Of a stretch of DNA of 64,000 bases, positions 34,021-42,234 are shown piece after piece. The notes beneath the pieces are model-generated. The model searched no databases, was not told the origin of the DNA, and was given only the letters and a program-made list of their open reading frames with translations. The position numbers were made by a program, and so were the translations under genes. Origin of the DNA: Thiomicrorhabdus sp965603495 (lineage in GTDB: Bacteria; Pseudomonadota; Gammaproteobacteria; Thiomicrospirales; Thiomicrospiraceae); assembly GCA_965603495.1 (NCBI GenBank), contig CBFDDF010000005.1, positions 124,001-188,000 on the forward strand, given 5' to 3'. Within the stretch, counting starts at the first letter, position 1; the number at the start of each line of letters is the position of its first letter.

Positions 34021-37000
34021 ACGTATCACACTTGTTAATTGGTATCTGATTGATCCAGTCGATATTGATGTAGAAGGGCATGTAGCCATTATAGGGGAGA
34101 ATACGGCCGGAAAGAGTAGTCTACTGGATGCTATCCAAACTATTTTATTTGGTGGAAACCAGAACAAGATTAGCTTTAATGCCGAGTCCTCTGCTAACAG
34201 AATAAAAAACGCCCGCTCCATCAAAACTTATAGTTTGGGGTATTTTAAACCCGAAGAACCCGAGTTGCCGAGCGAACAATACCGACTCAGAGATGAATGC
34301 TTTAGCTATCTTGCATTAAGTTTCTTACATGATACAAAAGGTTACATCAATATCTTTGTTGGCATTGAATCCAGGGCATCAGAACTAAACGTCGAATTCC
34401 CTTTGTTAAGCGTGATAACAGCCCCAAGAGCATTGTCTAAAGAAGATTTTATTATTGAGCATAACGATGGTTCCTATACTCCTTTAAAGCCTTCGGAAGT
34501 GTTAGAAAGGCTTGCTATCTTCAAAGCAAACTCAAAAGAAATTGTAACAATTGAAACGGAGAAAAAAGCCTCAGACTATATGAAGCTTGTAGCTAGAGCG
34601 TTAAGTCCAAGTAGTCTTGGTCATAAAATTGACCCAGATAGGCTCGCATCAGTTCTATCAAACTCAATAAAGCTCAAGGGGTTGGATAATGTTTCAAAGT
34701 TCGTTCAAAATTTTATTCTTGACCCGAAACCTTTAGATACTAGAGGGATTCGGTCTCAACAGAAACAGTATGAGGAGTTGCAGGCAGAAATCGAGAAAAT
34801 CACACAGCAAATAGAATCGATAAGTGGAATGTCTCAAAAAGCAGGTAAGGCGATTAGACTATTCTCTAGAGCTCAGTCATATAAGTGGCTATCTCTTGAA
34901 AAACGAAATGAGGATATTAGCAATGAAGAATACGAACTGGGTGAGATAAACGTTGGAATGGGGCTAGGGCTAGAAAAATTAGCTGGCGACTTAGAGGAGG
35001 CTGAAAGCGAGATTGCCGAACTTGAACCTAAAATAAATACGTTGGCGATTGAAATTGGTAAGGATGACTCACAGCAAAAAATAGAGAACCTAAGCCTTCA
35101 AATAGAAAACCTTGAAGCAAATCTAGTGACTATTCAAAATTCAGAAGGAGCTCTTTTAAAAATCCTAAGAGGAATTCAGGCTGAGGACTACCAAGTATTA
35201 AATCTATCTGCTGCATTAAGTTGTGCGGAAAATATCGAGAGTTCATTAAGGGATATTGATGAGCGTGTTTTAGCGGATGAGTATATTGTTACTTACTTAA
35301 AGCTAATCAAGGATGTTGAAAATGCCATAGAAAGAGTTAGAAACGCCGTCTATCCTATGCGTCAGCGGCAATCAGAGCTTTATCAAAAGTATGACGATCT
35401 AATCAATGCAGTATCTCACAAAAGTCCACTCAAAAGAGATACAAGCACCCTGATAGGCTTACTGGCTCAGTCTGGCATTGAAGCAAATCCTGTGTGTCAC
35501 TTGGCACACATAACCAATGAAGAGTGGCAACCAGCAATTGAAGCATTGATTGGAGGGGATAGCGAAGCATTAATTGTTGCTGAACAGGATGAAGAGGCAG
35601 CTTACAAAGTCTATCGTCAAGCAAGAAAATACGGGGAATTAAGCCGAGTTAAGATTGTTAAGGCATCTCGTATAAAGACTTTGGACAACCGAGATTATTC
35701 AGGTACTGCGGCAGAGTTTATTGAGTCCGATAATTCGATCGCATTGAAATTTTTACGTTACAAAGTCAGTCGATTTCTCCGTGTTGAATCCGATTCTCAG
35801 TTAAAGCATGAAAGGTTTGCGATAACAAAAGATGGGATGCTTTCAAATGATTTAACTGTTTCTGGTATGCGTTTATCTGAAGAGAAAAAATTTACTCAAG
35901 ACCATCAAGCGAATATCGGCTTATGGAAACGAAAGAGAGCAGATGCCGAATCTGAGCTTATTAAATGCAATAAAGCGATACAGAGTGTGCCAAAAATTGA
36001 AAATACCTGTCGCGCTCTGACTGAGCTAATCGAGGAGGGAAAATCGGTATCCTTTTCGGATTACAAAGATTCCATTGATTCAATCAGTGTTAAAGTTAAA
36101 TCACTGACTGATCAAAGAGATAGCATTGATATTGGCTATCTTTCTGGCTTGATAAATCAGAAAAATACTTTGGAAGAACAGCTTTTGGCACCAAAAAAAC
36201 AAAGTAAGGAGTTACCTGGGAAGATTGCTAAGTTAGAGTTTCAAATTGAAAGTAACAGGCAAAAAATAATTGAATTTGCTCAGCAGTCTGAGTCAATTAA
36301 TCAACAGCAAAAGGAGGTTAGCAGCCACTTTTTCTTTGATGCTGAATTAAATGATGAAATTCAGGTTAAGGAGGAAGAATCTCAGTTTGATGAACTCGTT
36401 CAGAATTCCAATAACACGTATCAATTAGCAGTAGAAAAGCATTCAGATTTGAAAGTCGATTTTGGAAGGTTTGTAGAGGATTCACAGGAAAAAGGTGATT
36501 ACTTCCCTGTTTTCTGGACGTTTAAATTTACTGAACAAGAGCATCTTCCTGAATTGAGACAACTCCTTAATCAACAGATTGATGCCTTGCAAAATGAAAA
36601 CCTAACACAACACCAAAAAACTGCGGATAAAGCAAGAGATAGCATCGTTTTGATGTTCAGAAAAGACATTGTGGCTAATCTTCAAGGCAAATTCCTAGAG
36701 ATGCGTGAGCAGATAGGCATGATTAATGCCGCTTTGAGAGATAAGGTTCTCCATAATCAGAGATATGAGCTTGCCGCTTCACCTGATAGTAGTTATTCAA
36801 GCCTGATTAGCTACATTAGAAAGACCCAAAAAGAAGATATGGAAGCGACTAATGACCTGTTCGACACCATTCCAGATGATGTAATGGAAACTATTAATGA
36901 GATTATTGATAGCAATACAGGGAATGATTACCGAGAGTATTTTAATTACGATTTTGTTTTAACCGACTTAAAAAGCGGCCAAAAGACAAAGTTAAGCAAA

Positions 37001-37411
37001 TTGCTTAATTCGGGTTCAGGTGGAGAAAAACAAACCCCTCTCTATATTGCTATTTCATCTGCCCTAGCATCCGCGTGGAAATCTGATAAAGGTTCTGATG
37101 GTGCTGCCCTAGCATTGTTTGACGAGGCTTTTAATAAGCTAGATGCACACAATTTGAAGTCTGCGATGGGTTTTATGGATGATGCCGGTATCCAGCTTGT
37201 TTTAGCGGCACCTGACAATAAAGAGCAAGACTTTAAAGATGCTGGTGTAGATACCATTATTTACATTACGAGAGATGGGGAAGCCGTTGATCTTGATATT
37301 GAGGTGTTAGGTGAGAAAGCTAAGTCAATTTCGGCAAACAATCCTTTAGCCAATGAAACCAAATTAGGCGAGTTGGTGGATAAGGAAATGGAGTTAGTAG
37401 ATGCAGGCTAA
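34010..37411 (+). CDS. jetC: Wadjet subunit JetC (SMC/MukB-like ATPase)
   Basis: A 1133-residue SMC-like ATPase that extrudes DNA loops. The N-terminal head has Walker A GENTAGKS (29-36) in AIIGENTAGKSSLLDAIQTI. Two long coiled-coil arms (about 255-430 and 660-900) flank a hinge-like segment near 480-600 with EWQPAIEALIGGDSEALIV. The C-terminal head has the ABC signature GSGGEKQ (about 1002-1008) and Walker B LALFDEAFNKLD with D1038-E1039. All ATPase motifs are intact. It overlaps jetB by 11 nt and jetD by 11 nt. Confidence 0.93.
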   Translation: MKLKRITLVNWYLIDPVDIDVEGHVAIIGENTAGKSSLLDAIQTILFGGNQNKISFNAESSANRIKNARSIKTYSLGYFKPEEPELPSEQYRLRDECFSYLALSFLHDTKGYINIFVGIESRASELNVEFPLLSVITAPRALSKEDFIIEHNDGSYTPLKPSEVLERLAIFKANSKEIVTIETEKKASDYMKLVARALSPSSLGHKIDPDRLASVLSNSIKLKGLDNVSKFVQNFILDPKPLDTRGIRSQQKQYEELQAEIEKITQQIESISGMSQKAGKAIRLFSRAQSYKWLSLEKRNEDISNEEYELGEINVGMGLGLEKLAGDLEEAESEIAELEPKINTLAIEIGKDDSQQKIENLSLQIENLEANLVTIQNSEGALLKILRGIQAEDYQVLNLSAALSCAENIESSLRDIDERVLADEYIVTYLKLIKDVENAIERVRNAVYPMRQRQSELYQKYDDLINAVSHKSPLKRDTSTLIGLLAQSGIEANPVCHLAHITNEEWQPAIEALIGGDSEALIVAEQDEEAAYKVYRQARKYGELSRVKIVKASRIKTLDNRDYSGTAAEFIESDNSIALKFLRYKVSRFLRVESDSQLKHERFAITKDGMLSNDLTVSGMRLSEEKKFTQDHQANIGLWKRKRADAESELIKCNKAIQSVPKIENTCRALTELIEEGKSVSFSDYKDSIDSISVKVKSLTDQRDSIDIGYLSGLINQKNTLEEQLLAPKKQSKELPGKIAKLEFQIESNRQKIIEFAQQSESINQQQKEVSSHFFFDAELNDEIQVKEEESQFDELVQNSNNTYQLAVEKHSDLKVDFGRFVEDSQEKGDYFPVFWTFKFTEQEHLPELRQLLNQQIDALQNENLTQHQKTADKARDSIVLMFRKDIVANLQGKFLEMREQIGMINAALRDKVLHNQRYELAASPDSSYSSLISYIRKTQKEDMEATNDLFDTIPDDVMETINEIIDSNTGNDYREYFNYDFVLTDLKSGQKTKLSKLLNSGSGGEKQTPLYIAISSALASAWKSDKGSDGAALALFDEAFNKLDAHNLKSAMGFMDDAGIQLVLAAPDNKEQDFKDAGVDTIIYITRDGEAVDLDIEVLGEKAKSISANNPLANETKLGELVDKEMELVDAG

Positions 37412-38576
37412 TGTATTTTTCAATACCGTTTTGCAAAAGCTGGTCGATAAGCATGACAAAGGAACCGTAGCCCGTATATCAGCTAATGAGAAGTCCTTAG
37501 TTGAGTATCAAGACAATCCAACCCCAGGATTCTCATTGAAGTTTGAGAATATTGTTTCCGATTATGAGAGAGAGGGCCTGATTAAGGTCATTAGATACAA
37601 AAACTCAGCAGGGATTAAATCCATCTTATTAACAGATTATGAATTAGCAACCACATTACTTGGACACAAACCGCTTTCTGAAAAAATTACGGATGCACTT
37701 GCTTTGTTGAGCGTGGAGCTAAAAGATGTTGAATTTTTTGAGCAGATATTAGACCGTGCCGAATATCAATGGAGTAAGGATGTAGGATATTTTGGTTGCT
37801 CCGTATTAGAACCTGAAAAACTAATCGAAATCATTAGATCAGGTGTGGCTGTCTTAAATCGAAAGTCAGAACCTCAAACGATTGATTATCGACACTTCTC
37901 TGCTACTTATTTAAGTCATTCAAAACGCCTGTATGATATCAAAGGAAAGGTTGTTGAGTTTCTAAAACAATTCGATTCAGAGAAACTTGAAGGGTTATCA
38001 GTAGATGAAGTCTTAGCTTTTTATGGCGTAGTACAACTCAATCATCCTGTTTATATTTCCGGTGAAATTTCCTTGTTGTCTGACACAAAAGAATTAGATG
38101 CCAGTTTTGGTGGTGGCGTTGGAATCTGGCCAAAATTTGTAACTTCAGTTAAACCAATCAATCCTGTCCGGACATTAACAACAATAGAGAATCAAGCTAC
38201 ATACGAAAAATATATTCAAACAAGTCATCCGGATGAAGTTGTACTGTTTACCTCAGGAATACCAAGCCCAGGCTTTAAATTTTTATACAAAAAGATACTT
38301 AAATCATGTAAACCAGTTATTGTTCAGCATTGGAGCGACATAGATATTGGAGGGTTTACGATTCTTAGGATGCTTGAATCGGCAGCAGGACAATCGATTA
38401 AAGCATTCAACATGAATCCAGAGCAATACTCTAAAGAGTATGCTCATTTTTCTGAGAAAGAATTAGGGCTGCTAAGAAACTTCAAGTTCTCTGGAATGAA
38501 CCAAGCTATTATTGAGAAAGCGATTTTAGTTGGGAAAAAGTATGAACAGGAAGCATTTGCTTGGAATAGGCTTTAA
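37401..38576 (+). CDS. jetD: Wadjet nuclease subunit JetD (TOPRIM-like)
   Basis: A 391-residue protein, the DNA-cutting subunit of Wadjet. JetD dimers cleave the plasmid after loop extrusion has enclosed it. The C-terminal TOPRIM region (about 275-390) has the metal-binding D313-I-D315 in QHWSDIDIGGFTILRML. The preceding strand reads EVVLFTSGIPSPGFKFLYKKI, where I do not see a glutamate placed as in typical TOPRIM motif 1. The N-terminal part (about 1-150) is a winged-helix arm. It ends the operon; the next gene is on the other strand. Confidence 0.87.
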   Translation: MQANVFFNTVLQKLVDKHDKGTVARISANEKSLVEYQDNPTPGFSLKFENIVSDYEREGLIKVIRYKNSAGIKSILLTDYELATTLLGHKPLSEKITDALALLSVELKDVEFFEQILDRAEYQWSKDVGYFGCSVLEPEKLIEIIRSGVAVLNRKSEPQTIDYRHFSATYLSHSKRLYDIKGKVVEFLKQFDSEKLEGLSVDEVLAFYGVVQLNHPVYISGEISLLSDTKELDASFGGGVGIWPKFVTSVKPINPVRTLTTIENQATYEKYIQTSHPDEVVLFTSGIPSPGFKFLYKKILKSCKPVIVQHWSDIDIGGFTILRMLESAAGQSIKAFNMNPEQYSKEYAHFSEKELGLLRNFKFSGMNQAIIEKAILVGKKYEQEAFAWNRL

Positions 38577-38706
38577 AAACCCAAATTTACCATTCAAACT
38601 AGTATATAAACTTTAATCGAAATTCTACATTTTCAATTTTATACTTAAACTTTAAATGGCTAAATTTCCAATAACTATTGCAGATACCCTAAGTTTTTTA
38701 AGTTAA

Positions 38707-39648
38707 TTAGCTCTTTGGGATCAGTAAAGGGAATTCCTTGCCTGTGGTACCTTGATAAACTGTGCCGAGCTTTGTTTTATGGTCAGTCACATAGTAATAC
38801 ATCCATTCTGGTAAGTTTTTAGAGAAGTTTCCCATAAGCTCTGTGTTGTATGACGAACAACTTTCTGCTGCTGCTTTGCTAACCATGTAATCTTTGCAAA
38901 AAAATTGGAACTGAAAAAATGGACCATTGTAGTAACCAACCCATGCATACTCTGAGTCACCACTAATAAAACTTGGCTTTTTCACAAGCTCAAAGTCAAT
39001 GTCATCTGCAATGTTTTCATAAGGGTATTTGTCGCTACCAATTTCTGACGTGCAATTCTTTCCGCTACTAAGCTCTGTATTAACGCATGCTGGGTGTTTG
39101 GCGTAAAGGCGCTTGTTACCATTATTATTATAAGTTAATGGCTTGGTGCCACCAGGAATGGCGGCTAAAGAGGCGGAATAGATTGTGTCTTGAATAACTT
39201 GCTTGGCTTCTTTTTCGTTCTTAGCTTTTGATTGAGGAACCCATACCACTCCGTGCCAACGTGACATTGGGTGTTTAGGAGAAAGTGCAGACATTAAGAC
39301 GCTTTTACCGATAAGACTACCAAAATTGATGTTTGAGGCCAGTAACCCAGTATCAATCGTTCCGGCAACTGCTTGCATGGCAATAGCATTCATGCCGACA
39401 TTTACCGTAACGTCTTGAACAACTTGGTACTCCGCGCTATTGGCCCGCATAATTTGCTTGTATAGGTCTGAATCAATCTCGGTGTCTTTAAATGCATAAA
39501 GAGTCTTTACCTGGCCTGCTCGTAGAATATTCATTCCGTATGACTTGCTCTTGTCATAGGCATAAGAGTCATTTAGTGATTTAGATTGGTTTCCCGCGCA
39601 TCCAGCTATTAAAAACGCTACAGATACGGCTAAAATTATTTTTTTCAT
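38707..39648 (-). CDS. Lipoprotein of unknown function
   Basis: A 313-residue protein with a lipoprotein signal peptide: MKKIILAVSVAFLIAGC, lipobox LIAGC with the lipidated Cys17. Residue +2 is Ala, so outer-membrane sorting is likely. The mature part has a Gly/Ala-rich segment (about 80-115) that could form a hairpin near a membrane, and several cysteines in its second half (CVNTELSSGKNC, FFCKDYMVSKAAAESC) that could form disulfides. I do not recognise a family. It is downstream of the 55-residue membrane peptide on the same strand, and lies between Wadjet and the island's right-end module. Confidence 0.8.
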   Translation of the reverse strand: MKKIILAVSVAFLIAGCAGNQSKSLNDSYAYDKSKSYGMNILRAGQVKTLYAFKDTEIDSDLYKQIMRANSAEYQVVQDVTVNVGMNAIAMQAVAGTIDTGLLASNINFGSLIGKSVLMSALSPKHPMSRWHGVVWVPQSKAKNEKEAKQVIQDTIYSASLAAIPGGTKPLTYNNNGNKRLYAKHPACVNTELSSGKNCTSEIGSDKYPYENIADDIDFELVKKPSFISGDSEYAWVGYYNGPFFQFQFFCKDYMVSKAAAESCSSYNTELMGNFSKNLPEWMYYYVTDHKTKLGTVYQGTTGKEFPLLIPKS

Positions 39649-39793
39649 GCTTTGACCTTGTTTAGAGTGTTACTTGTTAAGTGTACAAAAATAATTATGA
39701 GGTATTGTCTGGCGGTTGTGAAGATGGCCAGTAACCTTAAGAAGATGTAGACGTTTTGATTTAGTTAAAAAATCTGATGAATGGTCGAGGTGA

Positions 39794-39961
39794 TTACTTT
39801 TGAAGTCTTGTTTTGATTTTAGATTGATGCAATGTAGTAGGGGGAGTTTGATGTTTTCCAATACTATTGAAAAAATAATCTAAGCCCTTCATCAGAATTA
39901 GTCCTGTAAATAAAATAGCAAGGCCGCCTACTAGACCATTTGTAAATTCGTTTAAGAACAT
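39794..39961 (-). CDS. Small single-pass membrane peptide (55 aa)
   Basis: A 55-residue frame starting MFLNEFTNGLVGGLAILFTGLI, with one strong transmembrane helix (about residues 9-26) and a polar, basic C-terminal tail. AGG about 9 nt before the ATG may serve as a ribosome site. It lies 145 bp upstream of the lipoprotein on the same strand, so the two may share a transcript. Composition argues that it is real: a hydrophobic helix bounded by polar ends is unlikely from random AT-rich DNA. Another 63-codon frame overlaps its 3' end but has no such character. Confidence 0.5.
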   Translation of the reverse strand: MFLNEFTNGLVGGLAILFTGLILMKGLDYFFNSIGKHQTPPTTLHQSKIKTRLQK

Positions 39962-40701
39962 TAATTAACCTGCTTTGTCTGAGTTAGATTTATTTTTAAT
40001 TTTATCTTTATTTTCTAGATTTAAACAAGATGTATTGAACAAATATTCATCTCTATTTAGAGAGAGTCATCTTACTTGGCGGTCTAAATTTTCAGAGTAT
40101 TTGTTTTAGGTTTTGTTAAAGTCGCTATCGCTGGGTAAGAACCCATGGGCTAATCAGTTGTGATCTTTCTATAAGCTATCCTATGTAAACCTCTCACTTC
40201 TTTCCATAACGCGCGCGCTATATATTATATATAGTAAAAGACATACCCCTATCTCCTTATTTATGTAAAGCGAATTGAATGACGTTTTTGGTAATGAACT
40301 ATTTTATTATTTGTTACATAAGGTCTCTTAAGCCTACTGTGTCGTAGAGGTAAACGACAGTGTTGTCTATATAAACTCTTCTCAATAAAACCTTTTTATT
40401 CCTTGTTGCCAAATTGGCAACGCTGTCGCCAAATTGGCAATTTAATTTTACGATAAAGCTTTGTCGTTTCCATAAGCAACGTAGTCGTTTTAATGAACGA
40501 GAATGTCCTCTGTAGAACAGAAATTTTAAAGATTTTTTTTGACCAAAAAAAATGGACTAAAAATTTAGGTTCAAAGGGGCTGTTGTGTATATTAAATATG
40601 AAGGGCGTGAAATGTTAAACCAAGAACAGAGTTTTCAATTTGTATTTGTTTAGGTTTGATGGTGAGTTCAATTGGAAGCAACTAAGTTAAAAAGGAAGAG
40701 T
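39962..40701. other. Non-coding region with regulatory palindromes
   Basis: 740 bp with no credible gene. It holds the twin TTGCCAAATTGGCAA operators (40406-40440) and an AT-rich self-complementary stretch around 40220 (GCGCGCGC followed by TATATATTATATATA), which could be an easily melted site. There are no iterons or DnaA boxes that I could confirm. Confidence 0.4.
40406..40440. promoter_or_regulatory. Twin operator palindromes, 20 bp apart
   Basis: TTGCCAAATTGGCAA at 40406-40420 is a perfect palindrome around a central A. A second copy at 40427-40440 (CGCCAAATTGGCAA) keeps GCCAAATTGGC. The centres are 20 bp apart, two helical turns, so two dimers would bind on the same face. The nearest downstream gene on the + strand is at 40702. 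The cognate regulator is unknown; the LacI family and others use such symmetric sites. Confidence 0.55.
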
Positions 40702-40989
40702 ATGAGTGATAAGCAGATCTTAAGAACACAGGTTCATATTGCGGAAGATGATTATCCGGAATTGTTTGGGTATCTAGAACCATTTTCCACTAGAAGAAAA
40801 GCTTCTGAAATTAGAAGACTTTGTTTAGATGCATTAAGTATTCGAGAGCATCAAGAGTTAGATTCATTAAAGAAGGAATTGAGAACTCGGATTGAAGTTT
40901 GCAGTCAGCTGGAGCAAGAAAAAGAAAAACTAGAGGATGAAATCCAGGAATTACATGAATATATCCATAACAACAGGGGCATGTTGTAG
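40702..40989 (+). CDS. Small protein: possible ribbon-helix-helix plus coiled coil (95 aa)
   Basis: From the ATG at 40702 (AAGGAAGAG just upstream) the protein reads MSDKQILRTQVHIAEDDYPELFGYLEPFSTRRKASEIRRLCLDAL, a beta-strand followed by two helices, compatible with a ribbon-helix-helix DNA-binding fold, then a charged coiled coil (about residues 53-88, LKKELRTRIEVCSQLEQEKEKLEDE). A TTG at 40672 would add ten residues but lacks a ribosome site. Its place in the control end of the island suggests a replication, partition or regulatory accessory protein. Assignment tentative. Confidence 0.6.
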   Translation: MSDKQILRTQVHIAEDDYPELFGYLEPFSTRRKASEIRRLCLDALSIREHQELDSLKKELRTRIEVCSQLEQEKEKLEDEIQELHEYIHNNRGML

Positions 40990-41355
40990 TTAATAGTCAA
41001 TAACTATAAGGGAGAAGAAAATGTATCTAGAAATTGAAATATAGAAAACTATCAGATTCTGACAATATAAATACTAGAAAGGTTTTGGCGAACTTTTCAA
41101 GTAATTTTTGTATGCTGCACAGTTGGTAAAGCGAGATGAATTAAGAGGTAAGGTGATTAAAGTTTAAACGTAATTATCACTAAACCTGAATTGATTCTAA
41201 CCTCCGAATAACATGAAGTAAATCATTAATTTTTAGTCGATTACCAGTTAAAAATAGTGATCTAACATGTTTGGTTAGTTAACTCGCCTATTTCACCAAT
41301 CTAGTTTTATCTTCTGTGTAGTTTTCTTAAAATCTAATTTTATTTGGAGGGCTAA
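40990..41355. other. Non-coding spacer upstream of alpA
   Basis: 366 bp, AT-rich, no credible ORF, RNA or strong repeat seen. Confidence 0.35.
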
Positions 41356-41559
41356 ATGGTGCCTATAAAAATGTTACGAATCAAGGATGTGATTCACATA
41401 ACTGGATTAAGTAAAAGTACAATTCATGCAAAATCAGGGAAGGATGGTTTTCCTAAAAAGGTTAAATTAACTGAAAAATCAACCGCATGGGTACAGTCTG
41501 AGATTTTAAAGTGGTTAGAAGAAAAGGTTAGTGAAAGAGATTTAGGAGGCCCTTCATGA
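41356..41559 (+). CDS. alpA: AlpA-family regulator / excisionase-like protein
   Basis: A 67-residue MerR-like helix-turn-helix protein of the AlpA family: KMLRIKDVIHITGLSKSTIHAKSGKDGFPKKVKLTEKSTAWVQSEILKWLEE. Members control integrase expression or act as excision factors in P4-like prophages and tRNA-inserted islands. GGAGG at 41346-41350 ahead of the ATG gives a strong start. It overlaps the primase fragment by 4 nt (ATGA). With the integrase at the opposite end it brackets the island. Confidence 0.88.
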   Translation: MVPIKMLRIKDVIHITGLSKSTIHAKSGKDGFPKKVKLTEKSTAWVQSEILKWLEEKVSERDLGGPS

Positions 41560-41684
41560 TACCTAAAAAGTTTAAATTTAGTGAGTTGAAGAAAGCTCTT
41601 GATTTTATACCAGCCGGTTTAGAGCGAAGCGAATGGCTAAGGTTGTTTAATGGGGGGGGGCTAAAAAATAAATTCGGAGATTGA
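41556..41684 (+). pseudogene. Truncated primase (PriCT-2-like) fragment
   Basis: 42 codons starting MIPKKFKFSELKKALDFIPAGL and continuing ERSEWLRLFNGGG before a short divergent tail and stop. The first 30 residues resemble the start of the PriCT-2 module of P4-type primase-helicases (the ALDFIPxxxxxxEWLR pattern), which usually follow alpA in such elements. The rest of the enzyme is absent. Similarity stops at a run of nine G residues (41652-41660), a likely slippage or deletion point. Confidence 0.55.
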
Positions 41685-41956
41685 CGTCAATAAAGTTTTA
41701 AAGCATTGGCCATAGAGGCATAGTGCTTTTGACGTAATGAAAAAATATGTCCGATTTCACAGTTTAATTTACAGGGTCTTTAGTTACCCTGTTTAATTTA
41801 CAGGTTTCATTTTTTTGCTGAAGCAGTTATAGTTGTATAGCTTGTATGCAAACGGGAACTGCGTTCAGCAGTTGTACAAGTGCCGTCTTTTAACTTAAGA
41901 GATTGACGTCCAAGAGCGCGATAATTCATAAAGGCCCCGATTTTATACCCCGAACT
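41685..41956. other. Non-coding island right end with hairpins and direct repeats
   Basis: GTTTAATTTACAGG occurs at 41762-41775 and 41791-41804, 29 bp apart, with ACAGGGT/ACCCTGT forming a hairpin across the first copy and spacer. A longer inverted repeat, GCTGAAGCAGTT (41817-41828) and AACTGCGTTCAGC (41857-41869), follows. ATTGACGTC occurs near 41680 and again near 41910. These could be excision-factor sites or residues of deleted genes. Confidence 0.45.
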
Positions 41957-41979
41957 AATGGTATATAAAATGGTATATA
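41957..41979. repeat. Integrase arm-type repeats, right end
   Basis: A 23-bp segment built from two ATGGTATAT units, identical to 10829-10851 at the left end. It lies 49 bp inside attR (first shared CCTAGTCC base at 42028). Confidence 0.8.
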
Positions 41980-42027
41980 TTTTTAATTTAATTTCTTAAC
42001 ATATTGAATGTTAAGGCCTATTTGAGA

Positions 42028-42050
42028 CCTAGTCCACCATATTTTGAGAA
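42028..42050. other. attR of the genomic island
   Basis: CACCATATTTTGAGAA (42035-42050) matches attL 10706-10721 exactly. The adjoining CCTAGTCC (42028-42035) matches the tRNA T-arm/acceptor end with three bases missing. It is directly followed by a hairpin terminator at 42051. Confidence 0.88.
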
Positions 42051-42087
42051 CCCTGTGTAAGGCTTGTCCTTCACGGGGTTTTTTTAT
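42051..42087 (+). terminator. Terminator beyond attR (probable original tRNA-Ser terminator)
   Basis: CCCTGTGTAAGG pairs with CCTTCACGGGG around a short loop, followed by seven T residues. Before island insertion this hairpin would have lain immediately downstream of tRNA-Ser. Confidence 0.7.
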
Positions 42088-42150
42088 GTCTGTTGTTTAG
42101 TTAAATCGATAATGTCGCGTTATCTTCTTGTTGCTCTAATCATTCAATTT
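42088..42150. other. Short non-coding spacer
   Basis: Nothing recognised. Confidence 0.3.
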
Positions 42151-42234
42151 ATGGTTTTTTCTATACTTACCGATACCAAGTTAAGAAATCTCAAGGCAGG
42201 TAAAACAGAATGCAGTCCTGGAGTGATCATTTAG
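42151..42234 (+). pseudogene. Remnant of a second tyrosine integrase (N-terminal 27 codons)
   Basis: The frame from ATG 42151 reads MVFSILTDTKLRNLKAGKTECS and stops at TAG 42232-42234. LTDTK-x-x-x-LK-x-x-K is the same opening as the intact integrase (LTDTKVQKLKPKEK). It sits just after attR and the tRNA terminator, the position where an island integrase normally lies. The remainder of the gene is missing. This marks an older island, of which the downstream hsd operon is probably the cargo. Confidence 0.65.

Larger units (their letters stand above)
10706..42050. mobile_element. Genomic island (31.3 kb) at tRNA-Ser, defence-gene rich
   Basis: Bounded by the 16-bp att repeat and opened by a tyrosine integrase directly after the tRNA. 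AlpA and a primase fragment lie at the far end, and integrase arm-type repeats occur inside both ends. Cargo comprises a type I restriction operon, an FRG gene, a SIR2 pair, endonuclease I, a methyltransferase-HNH fusion and Wadjet. It lacks the ACCAGGCCTGGT palindrome found throughout the flanks and is visibly more AT-rich. No conjugation, capsid or packaging genes were seen, so it resembles a satellite or integrative element that needs outside help to move. Confidence 0.9.

Noticed and set aside
39670..39861. 63-codon minus-strand frame before the lipoprotein
   Set aside because: No ribosome site, no domain character, and it overlaps the more convincing 55-residue membrane peptide in another frame.
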